Shown: positions 52,184 to 60,751 of the stretch, piece by piece | Numbering within the stretch: position 1 is the first letter of the stretch | Layout of the letters: the number at the start of each line of letters is the position of its first letter | From: CBDDHT01 sp965228615 | GTDB lineage: Bacteria > Pseudomonadota > Alphaproteobacteria > Rhizobiales > Methyloligellaceae | Length of the DNA stretch: 64,000 bases | Assembly: GCA_965228615.1 (NCBI GenBank) | Contig: CBDDHT010000004.1 | Location: forward strand, 2,294,001-2,358,000 | Reading direction: 5' to 3' | The notes under the pieces: model-generated | Told to the model about the DNA's origin: nothing | The model's input: only the letters and a program-made list of their open reading frames with translations | Database searches by the model: none | Position numbers and translations under genes: made by a program

Positions 52184-52476
52184 CTTTCAGCCGTAGCGTC
52201 TTGGGCTTTCTGCAGCTCACGCTTCAGACGCCGCGCTTTCATAGACAGCTCGCTGTCCTTGGCGGCGAGAACGAACGCATCCAGACCGCCGCGATGCTCA
52301 ACCGAGCGCAACGCATGTGCAGAGACTTTCAATCGAACCGAGCGCCCCAAAGCCTCACTGATGAGCGTAACATTGCACAGATTGGGCAAGAAGCGCCGCC
52401 GCGACTTGTTATGAGCGTGGCTCACATTGTTGCCGGTCAAAACACCTTTACCGGTCAATTCGCAACGCCGGGCCAT
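52180..52476 (-). CDS. rpmB: 50S ribosomal protein L28
   Basis: 98 residues, normal for alphaproteobacteria. MARRCELTGKGVLTGNNVSH with AHNKSRRRFLPNLCNVTLIS and later VKVSAHALRSVEHRGGLDAF-type sequence (LKVSAHALRSVEHRGGLDAF) are diagnostic. Structural protein of the large subunit. The terminal stop overlaps the putative CTG start of the methyltransferase gene. Divergent from the DUF3108 gene, an arrangement conserved in the group. Confidence 0.97.
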   Translation of the reverse strand: MARRCELTGKGVLTGNNVSHAHNKSRRRFLPNLCNVTLISEALGRSVRLKVSAHALRSVEHRGGLDAFVLAAKDSELSMKARRLKRELQKAQDATAES

Positions 52477-52787
52477 AATCGGCCTCCTTCTAAGATAAAT
52501 TGGCCGACAGCTCTTGGCCTCGGCATCAATACAAAAGGCCCACAGACCAAAAAAGGCCTTGGGCTTAGGTTCGGCGCGAAGCTATAGGGTCTTCTCACCT
52601 GTTTCGTCAAGCGCAGGACTTGGAAATCCGGTTGCTTGACGGAACACAATGAACGAACAGGCATTGCGTGGCGACGTCCAAACCAATAATGCTTCGGTTC
52701 ATTGACTCATAGAATTGACCAATTCCGTGTCTATTTTTCCGCCGCCGTCGCGACCTATCCGTTGCGCCATCTGAGAGGCTTTACCGC
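52477..52787. promoter_or_regulatory. divergent promoter region of rpmB and the DUF3108 gene
   Basis: 311 bases without a gene. TTGAC-like hexamers occur at 52636, 52702 and 52715 but I cannot pair them convincingly with -10 boxes. Confidence 0.45.
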
Positions 52788-53660
52788 ATGCTGACTGGCC
52801 ATCGCAAAAGCCTAGGTCGCCTTGTCCTCTTGATGCTTGGGCTCTCTTGCTTTCCAAGTACCGTGAGTGCCAAACCCTCGGTGAGTAAGATGTTCGCCGT
52901 CTACAAGGTCCATTTCCTCGGGACTAATCTTGGCAAATTCAAGCTCTGGGCGGACATCGGCAAAGGCTCTTACACGCTGCGCGGCGAAACCAAGCTGGAG
53001 ATGGGTTTTATCATCAAAGGTCTGCTGTTCGATTTGAAAGGCGGTGCACAAAGCAGCGGTGCGATGAAAGACAGCTCGCCACTCCCCAAACAGTACGGAT
53101 TGCACTTCGAGTCCAAAAAGAAGCGTGGAAAGCTGGACATGAATTTTGCCGGAAACCGCGTCGACGCAGTCGTTACGCAGCCGCATATGCGTGAGAATCC
53201 ACGCGCCGTTCCGGTCACGAATGCTCACGTAACGGACGTGCTCGACCCGCTATCCGCGGTTTTTCTGACCAAGCTCCATAATGCGGGAAAGAACCATGAA
53301 GATGCCTGTCGGCAGAGCGTGCCGGTATTCGATGGCCGGCATCGCTTCAATCTCAATCTTTCGCACAAAAAGACCGTGCGCGTTACGAGATCGGGCAAGA
53401 AAGGTTACTCGGGGATAGCCGTTGTCTGCCGCATCAGATACGCGCCGGTCTCCGGCCACGCGCCCAACAACAAGGGCCTGAAATTCTTTCAAAAAACCAA
53501 CGACATTGAAGTTTGGCTGATCCCCGTTCCAGGGACACGCGCATACGTGCCCTATCATCTGAGCCTTCCGACCCCTTATGGGCAAGCGTCTGCGATCTCG
53601 ACTGTCTTTCAGGTCCGGACTGCCGGTGGCCACAACCAATCGTTGGTCAAGTTCAAATAA
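52788..53660 (+). CDS. DUF3108 exported protein
   Basis: 290 residues. A signal peptide (residues about 1-28, ending TVSA) is followed by YKVHFLGTNLGKFKLWADIG, typical of DUF3108 proteins, and NDIEVWLIPVPGTRAYVPYH near the end. These periplasmic proteins with many beta-strands have no established function. Two Cys (DACRQ, VVCRI) may form a disulfide. GAGAGGC precedes the ATG. The gene is isolated by a 745-base gap from the helicase gene downstream. Confidence 0.85.
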   Translation: MLTGHRKSLGRLVLLMLGLSCFPSTVSAKPSVSKMFAVYKVHFLGTNLGKFKLWADIGKGSYTLRGETKLEMGFIIKGLLFDLKGGAQSSGAMKDSSPLPKQYGLHFESKKKRGKLDMNFAGNRVDAVVTQPHMRENPRAVPVTNAHVTDVLDPLSAVFLTKLHNAGKNHEDACRQSVPVFDGRHRFNLNLSHKKTVRVTRSGKKGYSGIAVVCRIRYAPVSGHAPNNKGLKFFQKTNDIEVWLIPVPGTRAYVPYHLSLPTPYGQASAISTVFQVRTAGGHNQSLVKFK

Positions 53661-54405
53661 TCACGGCTGCAAAAGTCACTGTCGAACCCCATATGGCACA
53701 CAGTGTTAACCGATCGGCGAGCTGTTAAATGAAAGATCCGTCGCATTTGCGTTTTTGTGCGGACCAATCACCATATGTCGTAGGGAACATTTTGAGACTC
53801 ATCGCATGCACCTGATTCGTACATGGCTCGTTCACGCCATCTTCCATTCCTTAACAAGCGGGCTGGCACGATCGGTTTCGCTCCGGCAATCCCCATACGA
53901 GACATGGCGTTAACCAATTGACAGACCGGGAGATATTGTTGGCGCCGTGGATAGTGTGGTCAAGCAGGTGCGTCACAATATGTCGTAGGGAACACATCAT
54001 GAATGGGTACCCTGTCCCGATTCGTGCATGAGGCGTTCCCGATGCCTTCTATTCGTTAAAATGGCACGCTATGTAGGGCCTATGATGCATCGATCAGAAT
54101 ACGCCTCGGGAAGCCGGACACCTTCGTGGCAATCAATCAGCCAAAGCGGCAAACATCCAATGTTTCGGGACTGCACCAGGTCGATACAAAGCGCAGGGCA
54201 CGATATTAACGTATGCAGCACATCAAGGGCTCATCGCGTCCAAGAAATCAAGCAACCTTGGGCCGGCCCTGGTTTTCACCACAACATCTCGTAGTGAACG
54301 AATGTTGAATCAGTGGGAGTGAGCGATTCGGACGGCATTCGTTCGACAATCGTTCCAAATCTTAATGCAACCGCACCGGCATGCCGATGCGAAAAGGATC
54401 GCTTT
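53661..54405. repeat. long non-coding region with three diverged direct repeats
   Basis: No credible gene. Three related copies occur at 53773-53870, 53978-54070 and about 54284-54365. Copies 1 and 2 begin with ATATGTCGTAGGGAAC, copy 3 with CATCTCGTAGTGAAC; each then has GATTCG followed by CGTTC, a TTCC/TTCT-type stretch and TTA. The spacing is about 205 and 306 bases. The last copy ends about 40 bases before the helicase start, so the region probably serves its expression. Confidence 0.65.
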
Positions 54406-57330
54406 ATGAGTTTGCCAAGAGGTCAGTCCGCTCGTCCTGGAAATGTCACGGCCGTCCTCGGACCGACCAATACCGGAAAGACGCATCTCGCAATCGAGCG
54501 GATGCTGGGACATGAGTCCGGAATGATCGGACTGCCGCTTCGCCTGCTAGCTCGTGAAGTCTATGACCGGATCGTCGGGCGCGTCGGTGCACCGGCCGTC
54601 GCGCTGATAACTGGGGAAGAGAAGATTAAGCCGCCCTCGCCGCGCTATTACGTTGCGACGGTCGAAGCCATGCCCACCGGCCTCGATGTGGCGTTTCTGG
54701 CTATCGATGAAATCCAGATTGCCGCGGACCTTGAACGCGGCCATGTCTTTACCGATCGCCTCCTGCATGCCCGCGGCTCGCAGGAAACGCTGCTGCTCGG
54801 CGCCTCGACCATGCGCGATCCCGTTCGCGATATCCTGCCGAGCGCAAACCTCATATCCCGGCCTCGTCTTTCAAAGCTCACTTACGCCGGGCAGAAAAAG
54901 ATCTCTCGTTTGCCCCGCCGCTCTGCCGTAGTCGCTTTCAGTGCGAACGAGGTGTATGCGATCGCCGAGCTGATCCGCAGGCAACGCGGTGGCGCTGCAG
55001 TGGTTCTGGGCGCTTTGAGTCCGCGAACGCGCAACGCCCAGGTCGAACTCTACCAGAATGGCGAAGTCGATTTTCTCGTTGCGACCGATGCGATCGGCAT
55101 GGGACTCAATCTCGACGTCGACCATGTTGCGTTTGCCGGCAGCCGCAAATTCGACGGTCAGAATCATCGCGAACTGACGCCGTCCGAGATTGCCCAGATC
55201 GCCGGCCGCGCGGGACGGCACATCAATGATGGGACATTTGGCGTCAGCGGAACCGTAGCGCCATTCGATTCGGATCTGGTCAACCGACTCGAAGCCCACG
55301 AGTTCGAGCAGGTTAAAACCCTGCAGTGGCGTAACCGCGAACTGGATTATGCATCCCTGGACAGTCTGCAAGATAGCCTTCGTGCGGTGCCAGACGGCAA
55401 CCGCTTGGCGCGTGCACGTCAGTCCGACGATGCAGCTGCGCTCGAGGCGATGGCGAACGACACCGAGATTAAGGCCATGGCCGTCTCCCCGGCGGCTGTG
55501 AAACGCCTTTGGGAAGTCTGCCAGATGCCGGACTATCGCAAGATCTCGGCACAGGCCCATGCCGAACTCATCGCCGCACTCTACAAGCCTTTGATGGGCG
55601 ATCCCGGGACGATCCCCGAGGACTGGTTTGCCGAGCAGGTATCCTGGGCCGACCGGACCGACGGAGACATTGATACGATTGCCAATCGCATCGCGCACAT
55701 CCGCACCTGGACATTCGTCTCGCACCGGCCGGACTGGCTGGCAGACCATACCCATTGGCAGGAGAGAACCCGCGAGATCGAAGATCGATTGTCAGACGCT
55801 CTCCATGAAAATCTGACTCAACGCTTTGTCGACCGTCGAACCAGCACTTTGATCAAGAGTATGCGCGATAAAGAAAACCTGTTCGCCGAAATCGGTAAAG
55901 ATGGCGAAGTCCACGTGGAACGGCATTTTGTCGGCCGGCTCGCAGGCTTTGTGTTCACGCCCGATCCGAAAGCCGAAGGCCTGCAAGGCAAGGCCGCCCG
56001 GCATGCGGCAGCTCAGATTCTGGTGCATGAACTGACCGAACGGTCTGCCCGCCTGGTCGCGGCCTCGGACGAGGCCTTATCCCTGACCGCTGCGGGTCGC
56101 ATCCTGTGGGAAGGGTCAGAGGTCGCCATTCTCGAAGCCGGCGAGCGGCCACTGGCTCCAAATATCGCGCTCATTGCCGACGAGCATCTGACCGCTCCCG
56201 ATCGCGAGCGCATTCTGGCGCGGCTTGGCAAATGGCTGACCACGCATATCGAAAGCCGGATCAAACCGCTTGTAGACCTTGCGACCGCCGAAGATGTCCA
56301 GGGGCTTGCACGCGGGGTAGCGTTTCAGCTTGTCGAGAGCTTCGGTGTTCTAAAGCGCGAGACCGTTGCCGAAGAGATCCGTGCACTCGACCAGGATGCT
56401 CGCGGACAGCTCCGCAAATACGGTGTCAGATTCGGCGCTTTCAATATCTACATCCCGGTCTTGCTCAAGCCGGCCCCGGTCGAGTTGATGCTTCTGCTTT
56501 GGGCCCTCGCAACAGGCAAGGAGACAGGATTGACCCCCGACGCCATCCCCGAACCGCCACGCCAGGGGCTGACGTCGGCCGCCAATGATCCGTTGCTCTC
56601 CGACGCTTATTATCGTGTCTCCGGTTTTCATCGTTGCGGCAATCGCGTCGTGCGTATCGATATGCTCGAGCGGCTTGCCGACATGATACGGCCGCTGGTG
56701 TCCTGGCGGGCAAACCGCGCCACTCCCGATACCAAAGCACCTGCCGCAAATGCCGAAGACGCGAAGGCCCCAGCTGCTTCAACCCCGGACACTCAGGCCA
56801 AAGAAGCCAGCAAAGAGCCGACGCCCGCTCAGCCGCAACCCGCCCCCGAGGGCGCGACCGGTGATGGCGGTTTCCGCGTGCAACCGGACATGATGTCGAT
56901 TGTTGGATGCTCAGGTGAAGACTTTGCATCCGTCCTGCGGACCCTGGGCTTCCGGTCAGAACAAAAACACGTCCCCGTTGCCGCGCCCGACGACACGCCC
57001 GAGACTTCCGCGGAAACGGTTCAAGTGGAAAGCGCATCCGACGATAAGACGCCCGCTGCAGCAGAGCCGGCGATCGATGAAATATGGCGCCCGAAGAAGA
57101 GACGTCCTGCACAGCAACGACCCGATACCCGCCGCTCGAACGAGCGCCAGGGTCGGCATTCGCGCAAAGACGGTGGAAAGAAGGGCCGTCCACCCAGGCG
57201 CTCCGGGCCTTCGCGCGGGAAGGGGCGTCCCAAGTCTCGTGAAAAGGACAAGATCGACCCCGATTCTCCATTTGCAGCTCTTCAGAAGCTCAAGCAGGAT
57301 CTTGAGTCCGGTGTTCGTGAAGATGCCTGA
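54406..57330 (+). CDS. SUV3-like DExH RNA helicase
   Basis: The ATG at 54406 follows AAAAGGA. 974 residues. N-terminal helicase core: Walker A LGPTNTGKTHLAIERMLGHE, DEIQ-type motif II in FLAIDEIQIAADLERGHVFT, motif III LLLGASTM, and motif VI EIAQIAGRAGRHINDGTFGV. This is the pattern of the mitochondrial SUV3 helicase and its alphaproteobacterial relatives, thought to unwind RNA for degradation. The C-terminal 250 residues are low-complexity (Ala/Pro/Lys/Asp) with a strongly basic end (about residues 915-960), probably RNA-binding. The S4 gene overlaps its last eight bases. Confidence 0.92.
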   Translation: MSLPRGQSARPGNVTAVLGPTNTGKTHLAIERMLGHESGMIGLPLRLLAREVYDRIVGRVGAPAVALITGEEKIKPPSPRYYVATVEAMPTGLDVAFLAIDEIQIAADLERGHVFTDRLLHARGSQETLLLGASTMRDPVRDILPSANLISRPRLSKLTYAGQKKISRLPRRSAVVAFSANEVYAIAELIRRQRGGAAVVLGALSPRTRNAQVELYQNGEVDFLVATDAIGMGLNLDVDHVAFAGSRKFDGQNHRELTPSEIAQIAGRAGRHINDGTFGVSGTVAPFDSDLVNRLEAHEFEQVKTLQWRNRELDYASLDSLQDSLRAVPDGNRLARARQSDDAAALEAMANDTEIKAMAVSPAAVKRLWEVCQMPDYRKISAQAHAELIAALYKPLMGDPGTIPEDWFAEQVSWADRTDGDIDTIANRIAHIRTWTFVSHRPDWLADHTHWQERTREIEDRLSDALHENLTQRFVDRRTSTLIKSMRDKENLFAEIGKDGEVHVERHFVGRLAGFVFTPDPKAEGLQGKAARHAAAQILVHELTERSARLVAASDEALSLTAAGRILWEGSEVAILEAGERPLAPNIALIADEHLTAPDRERILARLGKWLTTHIESRIKPLVDLATAEDVQGLARGVAFQLVESFGVLKRETVAEEIRALDQDARGQLRKYGVRFGAFNIYIPVLLKPAPVELMLLLWALATGKETGLTPDAIPEPPRQGLTSAANDPLLSDAYYRVSGFHRCGNRVVRIDMLERLADMIRPLVSWRANRATPDTKAPAANAEDAKAPAASTPDTQAKEASKEPTPAQPQPAPEGATGDGGFRVQPDMMSIVGCSGEDFASVLRTLGFRSEQKHVPVAAPDDTPETSAETVQVESASDDKTPAAAEPAIDEIWRPKKRRPAQQRPDTRRSNERQGRHSRKDGGKKGRPPRRSGPSRGKGRPKSREKDKIDPDSPFAALQKLKQDLESGVREDA

Positions 57331-57745
57331 ACCCATGCCGGAAACCGGTGAAGCGACCGAGAACGAGGAGATCCTTGGGCAACGACTCGATCGCTGGCTT
57401 TGGTTTACCCGCCTGGTGAAAACCCGAACCCTTGCCGCAAAATTCGTCGAATCCGGCAAAGTCAGAGTGAACAGCGTTCGGATTACGAAACCTGCAAGAA
57501 CCGTTCGCGCGGGTGACGTCATCACCGCGACGCTCCATCGACGCCTTCACGTGGTCAAGGTGCTGTCCGTCGGTGAGCGTCGTGGACCGGCGAGCGAAGC
57601 CCGGACACTGTATGAAGATCTGACACCTGAACCGACTAAAGATGAAAAACCGACGCCCCACCCCACCCCAGCCGCTGTTCGCGAGCCGGGCGCAGGTCGG
57701 CCGACCAAGCGAGAGCGCCGCAAACTGGATCGCCTGAGGTCATGA
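57323..57745 (+). CDS. S4-domain RNA-binding protein (Hsp15-like)
   Basis: The ATG at 57323 overlaps the helicase stop by eight bases; an ATG at 57335 is an alternative. About 140 residues. GQRLDRWLWFTRLVKTRTLA then AAKFVESGKVRVNSVRITKP is an S4 RNA-binding domain of the Hsp15 (heat-shock 15 kDa, RNA-binding) type, followed by a basic, Pro-rich tail (GAGRPTKRERRKLDRLRS). Hsp15 rescues stalled 50S subunits with nascent chain; the alphaproteobacterial homologue may act with the upstream helicase, with which it is translationally coupled. Confidence 0.88.
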   Translation: MPEPMPETGEATENEEILGQRLDRWLWFTRLVKTRTLAAKFVESGKVRVNSVRITKPARTVRAGDVITATLHRRLHVVKVLSVGERRGPASEARTLYEDLTPEPTKDEKPTPHPTPAAVREPGAGRPTKRERRKLDRLRS

Positions 57746-57944
57746 ATAACGCCTGTCACGACGTCGCACTTGTCAATTCGAAGAACGCTAAGTAGTTTCG
57801 ATACCGAACTATACCAACGCCCGAAACAGTGATGCGATCCATGCGCTTGTGCAATGCGAAGGATTGAGCTAGGGAATTCCCGCTCGTTGGGCACTTGGGC
57901 GCAGCATCATGCGCCCGCCCCGGCATGCAACGCGGAGTATATGA

Positions 57945-58283
57945 ATGACGTATATCGTCAACGAGAACTGCATTAAGTGCAAATTCACCGACTGTGTCGA
58001 GGTCTGCCCCGTCGACTGCTTCTACGAGGGCGAGAACATGCTCGTTATCCACCCGGATGAGTGTATCGATTGCGGCGTTTGCGAGCCGGAATGCCCTGTC
58101 GAGGCCATCAAACCGGACACCGAGCCGGACTTGGAGAAGTGGCTCGAGGTCAATCGCGAATACTCAGAAAAGTGGCCGAACATCACGACGAAAAAGGATC
58201 AGCCACCGGACGCCGAGAAGTATGAGACGGAATCCGGCAAATTCGAGAAATATTTTTCGGCAGAGCCTGGCGAAGGAGATTAA
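57945..58283 (+). CDS. fdxA: seven-iron ferredoxin (FdxA type)
   Basis: 112 residues. TYIVNENCIKCKFTDCVEVC then PVDCFYEGENM and HPDECIDCGVCEPECPVEAI hold the Cys ligands of a [3Fe-4S] and a [4Fe-4S] cluster, as in the 7Fe-8S ferredoxins of alphaproteobacteria. The C-terminal extension (KWLEVNREYSEKWPNITTKK) is normal for this group. Cytoplasmic electron carrier. 200 bases after the S4 gene. Confidence 0.96.
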   Translation: MTYIVNENCIKCKFTDCVEVCPVDCFYEGENMLVIHPDECIDCGVCEPECPVEAIKPDTEPDLEKWLEVNREYSEKWPNITTKKDQPPDAEKYETESGKFEKYFSAEPGEGD

Positions 58284-58746
58284 TGGCTTGATGGCTGTTG
58301 TCGGTTGTAAGATCCACTCAGGATAGATTTTTTTCTCAACGCATTAGGCTAAGTCATTAACCATTTTAGTGAATCCTAGCATTATAGGGACGGCCCATCC
58401 CCCCGAATTCCCACGCGGCCGGTTCCGATTGTGTAAAAAATGTGTTAAGCTCGCGCTTGAAATGGCGGAATTCGCCATAATCTATTGAAGAAGGGGCCGC
58501 CCCATGCGGGGTGGGCTTTTTTTTCGCCCCATTGCGGGACGCGGGCGGACAGGGGACGAATGCGGCGGACAGGCTTGTCTGCGCCCCTGTGCAAGGGCAC
58601 GAATCGTGTTGCGCAATGGATCACGGAGCGGCGGTGAACGGATATGCGGCCGTTTACGCTGTAACCGGGCTCGCTTTTTGCGAGTGCTGCTCTATTCCCG
58701 GAACCGGCTCTGCCGGCCAATGCAACAGAGATTGGGACAATCGCGT
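58284..58746. promoter_or_regulatory. leader region between fdxA and carD
   Basis: 463 bases. It contains a weak hairpin (ATGGCG-GAATT-CGCCAT, 58462-58478) and a G+C-rich hairpin with T-run (58496-58524). The carD promoter may lie either upstream of the terminator, making it an attenuator, or downstream of it in 58530-58740. An in-frame extension of CarD to 58504 does not look coding. Confidence 0.55.
58496..58524 (+). terminator. intrinsic terminator between fdxA and carD
   Basis: Stem GCCGCCCC / GGGGTGGGC with ATGC loop, followed by eight T. It lies 213 bases past the fdxA stop and 222 before the carD start. Confidence 0.75.
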
Positions 58747-59313
58747 ATGCCAGGAAAAAAAAGACCTCAGCAAAGAAAAGGTTTCAAGACGAACGAATTC
58801 ATCGTTTATCCGGCGCATGGCGTTGGGCGCATCGTCTCCATCGAGGAGGAAGAAATCGCCGGCGCCACGCTTGAGCTATTCGTTATTACGTTTGAACAAG
58901 ACAAAATGACACTGCGTGTTCCAACCACGAAACTCGAAACCGTGGGCATGCGAAAACTTTCCGAAGACAAGATTGTCAAAAAGGCGCTGGACACCTTGAA
59001 GGGCAAAGCCCGGGTCAAGCGCACGATGTGGAGCCGTCGGGCACAGGAGTACGAGGCCAAGATCAATTCTGGCGATCTGGTTTCCATTGCCGAAGTCGTA
59101 CGTGATCTGTATCGGTCGGAAACGCAGCCCGAACAATCCTATTCGGAGCGCCAGCTCTACGAAGCCGCTCTGGACCGGATGGCTCGCGAAATCGCTGCGG
59201 TGAACAAGATCGACGAAGAGAGTGCGATCGCCAAGATCGATGAGGTCCTTTCCAAATCCGGACGCGGTGCCCGCGCCGCGTCGGACTCAGAGGAAGCACA
59301 GGCAGCCGCTTGA
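58747..59313 (+). CDS. carD: CarD-family transcription regulator
   Basis: The ATG at 58747 starts MPGKKRPQQRKGFKTNEFIV; 188 residues. The Tudor-like RNA polymerase-interacting domain is NEFIVYPAHGVGRIVSIEEE, followed by FVITFEQDKMTLRVPTTKLE; the C-terminal helical part (WSRRAQEYEAKINSGDLVSI then AEVVRDLYR) matches the DNA-binding domain of CarD/CdnL. It stabilises open complexes at promoters, especially rRNA promoters. Followed by a strong terminator that overlaps the converging nuclease-like gene. Confidence 0.93.
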   Translation: MPGKKRPQQRKGFKTNEFIVYPAHGVGRIVSIEEEEIAGATLELFVITFEQDKMTLRVPTTKLETVGMRKLSEDKIVKKALDTLKGKARVKRTMWSRRAQEYEAKINSGDLVSIAEVVRDLYRSETQPEQSYSERQLYEAALDRMAREIAAVNKIDEESAIAKIDEVLSKSGRGARAASDSEEAQAAA

Positions 59314-59393
59314 GAGGCCGATTCGGGCGAAACCACATCGTCTGACGAATAGCGCAAACTGGTCCATTCGAATTCGAATGAAGGCAGTATGCC

Positions 59394-60302
59394 CTAAAGA
59401 TCAACAGAACCCGGCGTCTGAGGCGCCGGGTTCTGTTTTTTTGAAGCACCAGGCGTCGGTGTCTGACCGACGACCTCAATCTCTTCAGGATGCGTTACCT
59501 TTATCGCCGGGCCGTTCCAGCTCTCGATCCAGCCTCGCACCCTGACTCTCCGGCCGCGCAACGAAGACAGTGCAAAATCGCTTTTGGCGAACAGGCGACG
59601 ATTCTTGGCTTGAACCGCAATCGTGAAATCCCGTTTCCAGTTCGCTCCAAAATTCACGAAGGTCCATCGCTTGGTTTTCTTGACGCCGATAACGGTGCCC
59701 TCGACAATCTGGAAGGTGTGCATTCTGGGGAAAATGCTCTTGGGCCTGCCGGCGTCCAGTACAGCATATGTCTTGCGCCACCATAGACCGAGCTTTGCTT
59801 CACGGGCACCGTTCTCCCGGCTTTGCAAGGATCGCACGCACATCCGATTGCCTTGAAACGAATAAGCCCGCGCAAAGCCACGCTCGATCAGCGACGACTG
59901 CACCCAAATATGTTCGGCACCACGGTTGACGAAGATATGGGCTAACAGACGGCCGTGGCGATCTTCTTTCCGGCCGGCGAATTGCAACTCGACTTCAAGG
60001 CCGAGCACTAAGTCTGAAAGCGCCTTGCGGGCAAGTTCTGCTGGCGGCCAGGGTTCGGATTTCTTCCACCAATCCGGCGCTCTTGGTGCCATGGCTCCGA
60101 TAAGACGAACGGCTCTGCCATCGTGAAGTGTTACCGTCTCTCCGTCGACGACCGATGTCACGCGTCCACCTGTCTGCGACACCAGCTTACAGTTGGCATC
60201 CGCTTGCACTTCGGAAGCCGAGACGGATGGAATCAAGCCGCCGTCGCCCTCGACAAGAGAGAGCAGAGCGAGACACATTGTTATCCACGCCATCCGTTTC
60301 AT
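59394..60302 (-). CDS. exported thermonuclease-fold (SNase-like) protein, catalytic residues altered
   Basis: The ATG at 60302 begins a signal peptide (KRMAWITMCLALLSLVEG...ASE); 302 residues. An SNase-like domain follows: RVTSVVDGETVTLHDGRAVR with LIGAMAPRAPD and EDRHGRLLAHIFVNRG. Compared with staphylococcal nuclease, DGDT becomes DGET and the D-x-P-E segment (IGIDAPE in many homologues) reads IGAMAPRA, so a Ca2+ ligand and the general-base Glu appear lost, while both Arg remain. It is probably not an active nuclease. A C-terminal OB-like region (RRVRVRGWIESWNGPAIKVT) follows. Its final residues are encoded in the carD terminator. Confidence 0.85.
   Translation of the reverse strand: MKRMAWITMCLALLSLVEGDGGLIPSVSASEVQADANCKLVSQTGGRVTSVVDGETVTLHDGRAVRLIGAMAPRAPDWWKKSEPWPPAELARKALSDLVLGLEVELQFAGRKEDRHGRLLAHIFVNRGAEHIWVQSSLIERGFARAYSFQGNRMCVRSLQSRENGAREAKLGLWWRKTYAVLDAGRPKSIFPRMHTFQIVEGTVIGVKKTKRWTFVNFGANWKRDFTIAVQAKNRRLFAKSDFALSSLRGRRVRVRGWIESWNGPAIKVTHPEEIEVVGQTPTPGASKKQNPAPQTPGSVDL
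59403..59442 (+). terminator. intrinsic terminator of carD, inside the end of the antisense gene
   Basis: 14-bp stem AACAGAACCCGGCG / CGCCGGGTTCTGTT, 7-base loop, T-run. It overlaps the last 14 or so codons of the minus-strand nuclease-like gene. Confidence 0.9.
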
Positions 60303-60751
60303 TTCGAAAACTGATCCTTTCTGCTTCGGATCCTTTTGCTTCATTACCAATGTCGTCAGGCAATCAAATTCATCTTGCGACCTCTTACGGTCCGGCGTAT
60401 CACGCACCCATTATGATCACTCACCTGAAATACACCGTGCAACGCCCGTCACCTGCACAGGCTCGATAACCCTTTCGAGATTCACGGACCCAACAAGGTC
60501 CTGTTGCCTGTAGCAACGCCACATCAATCTCGCATTGGCTCCGGTGAGTTCCCCAATCACGACAGTCTTGCTCTGTGAACCTCAGAGTCGTCGGCGTCTG
60601 ATTGGTTGACACCCGTCAAGAGTCGACCAGACATGCTGGCGCGAAAAAGCTCCAGCCTCACGGGCACGCACCACTCAATTATCATATCATGCTCCCTGGC
60701 AAATAGCCTCAGGGGGTACTCTCAACCTGAATAGACCTCAGGAGAAAACCC
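60303..60751. other. intergenic region between the nuclease-like gene and rtcB
   Basis: No gene or strong hairpin recognised. A minus-strand frame at 60421-60612 (63 residues) has no coding character. The promoter of rtcB should lie just before 60752. Confidence 0.4.

Noticed and set aside
56465..57271. 268-codon minus-strand frame
   Set aside because: Antisense to the helicase C-terminus; composition explained by the G+C-rich coding strand.
58504..58746. N-terminal extension of CarD
   Set aside because: The extension runs through a terminator hairpin and is Gly/Arg-rich without conservation; the ATG at 58747 begins the typical CarD sequence.
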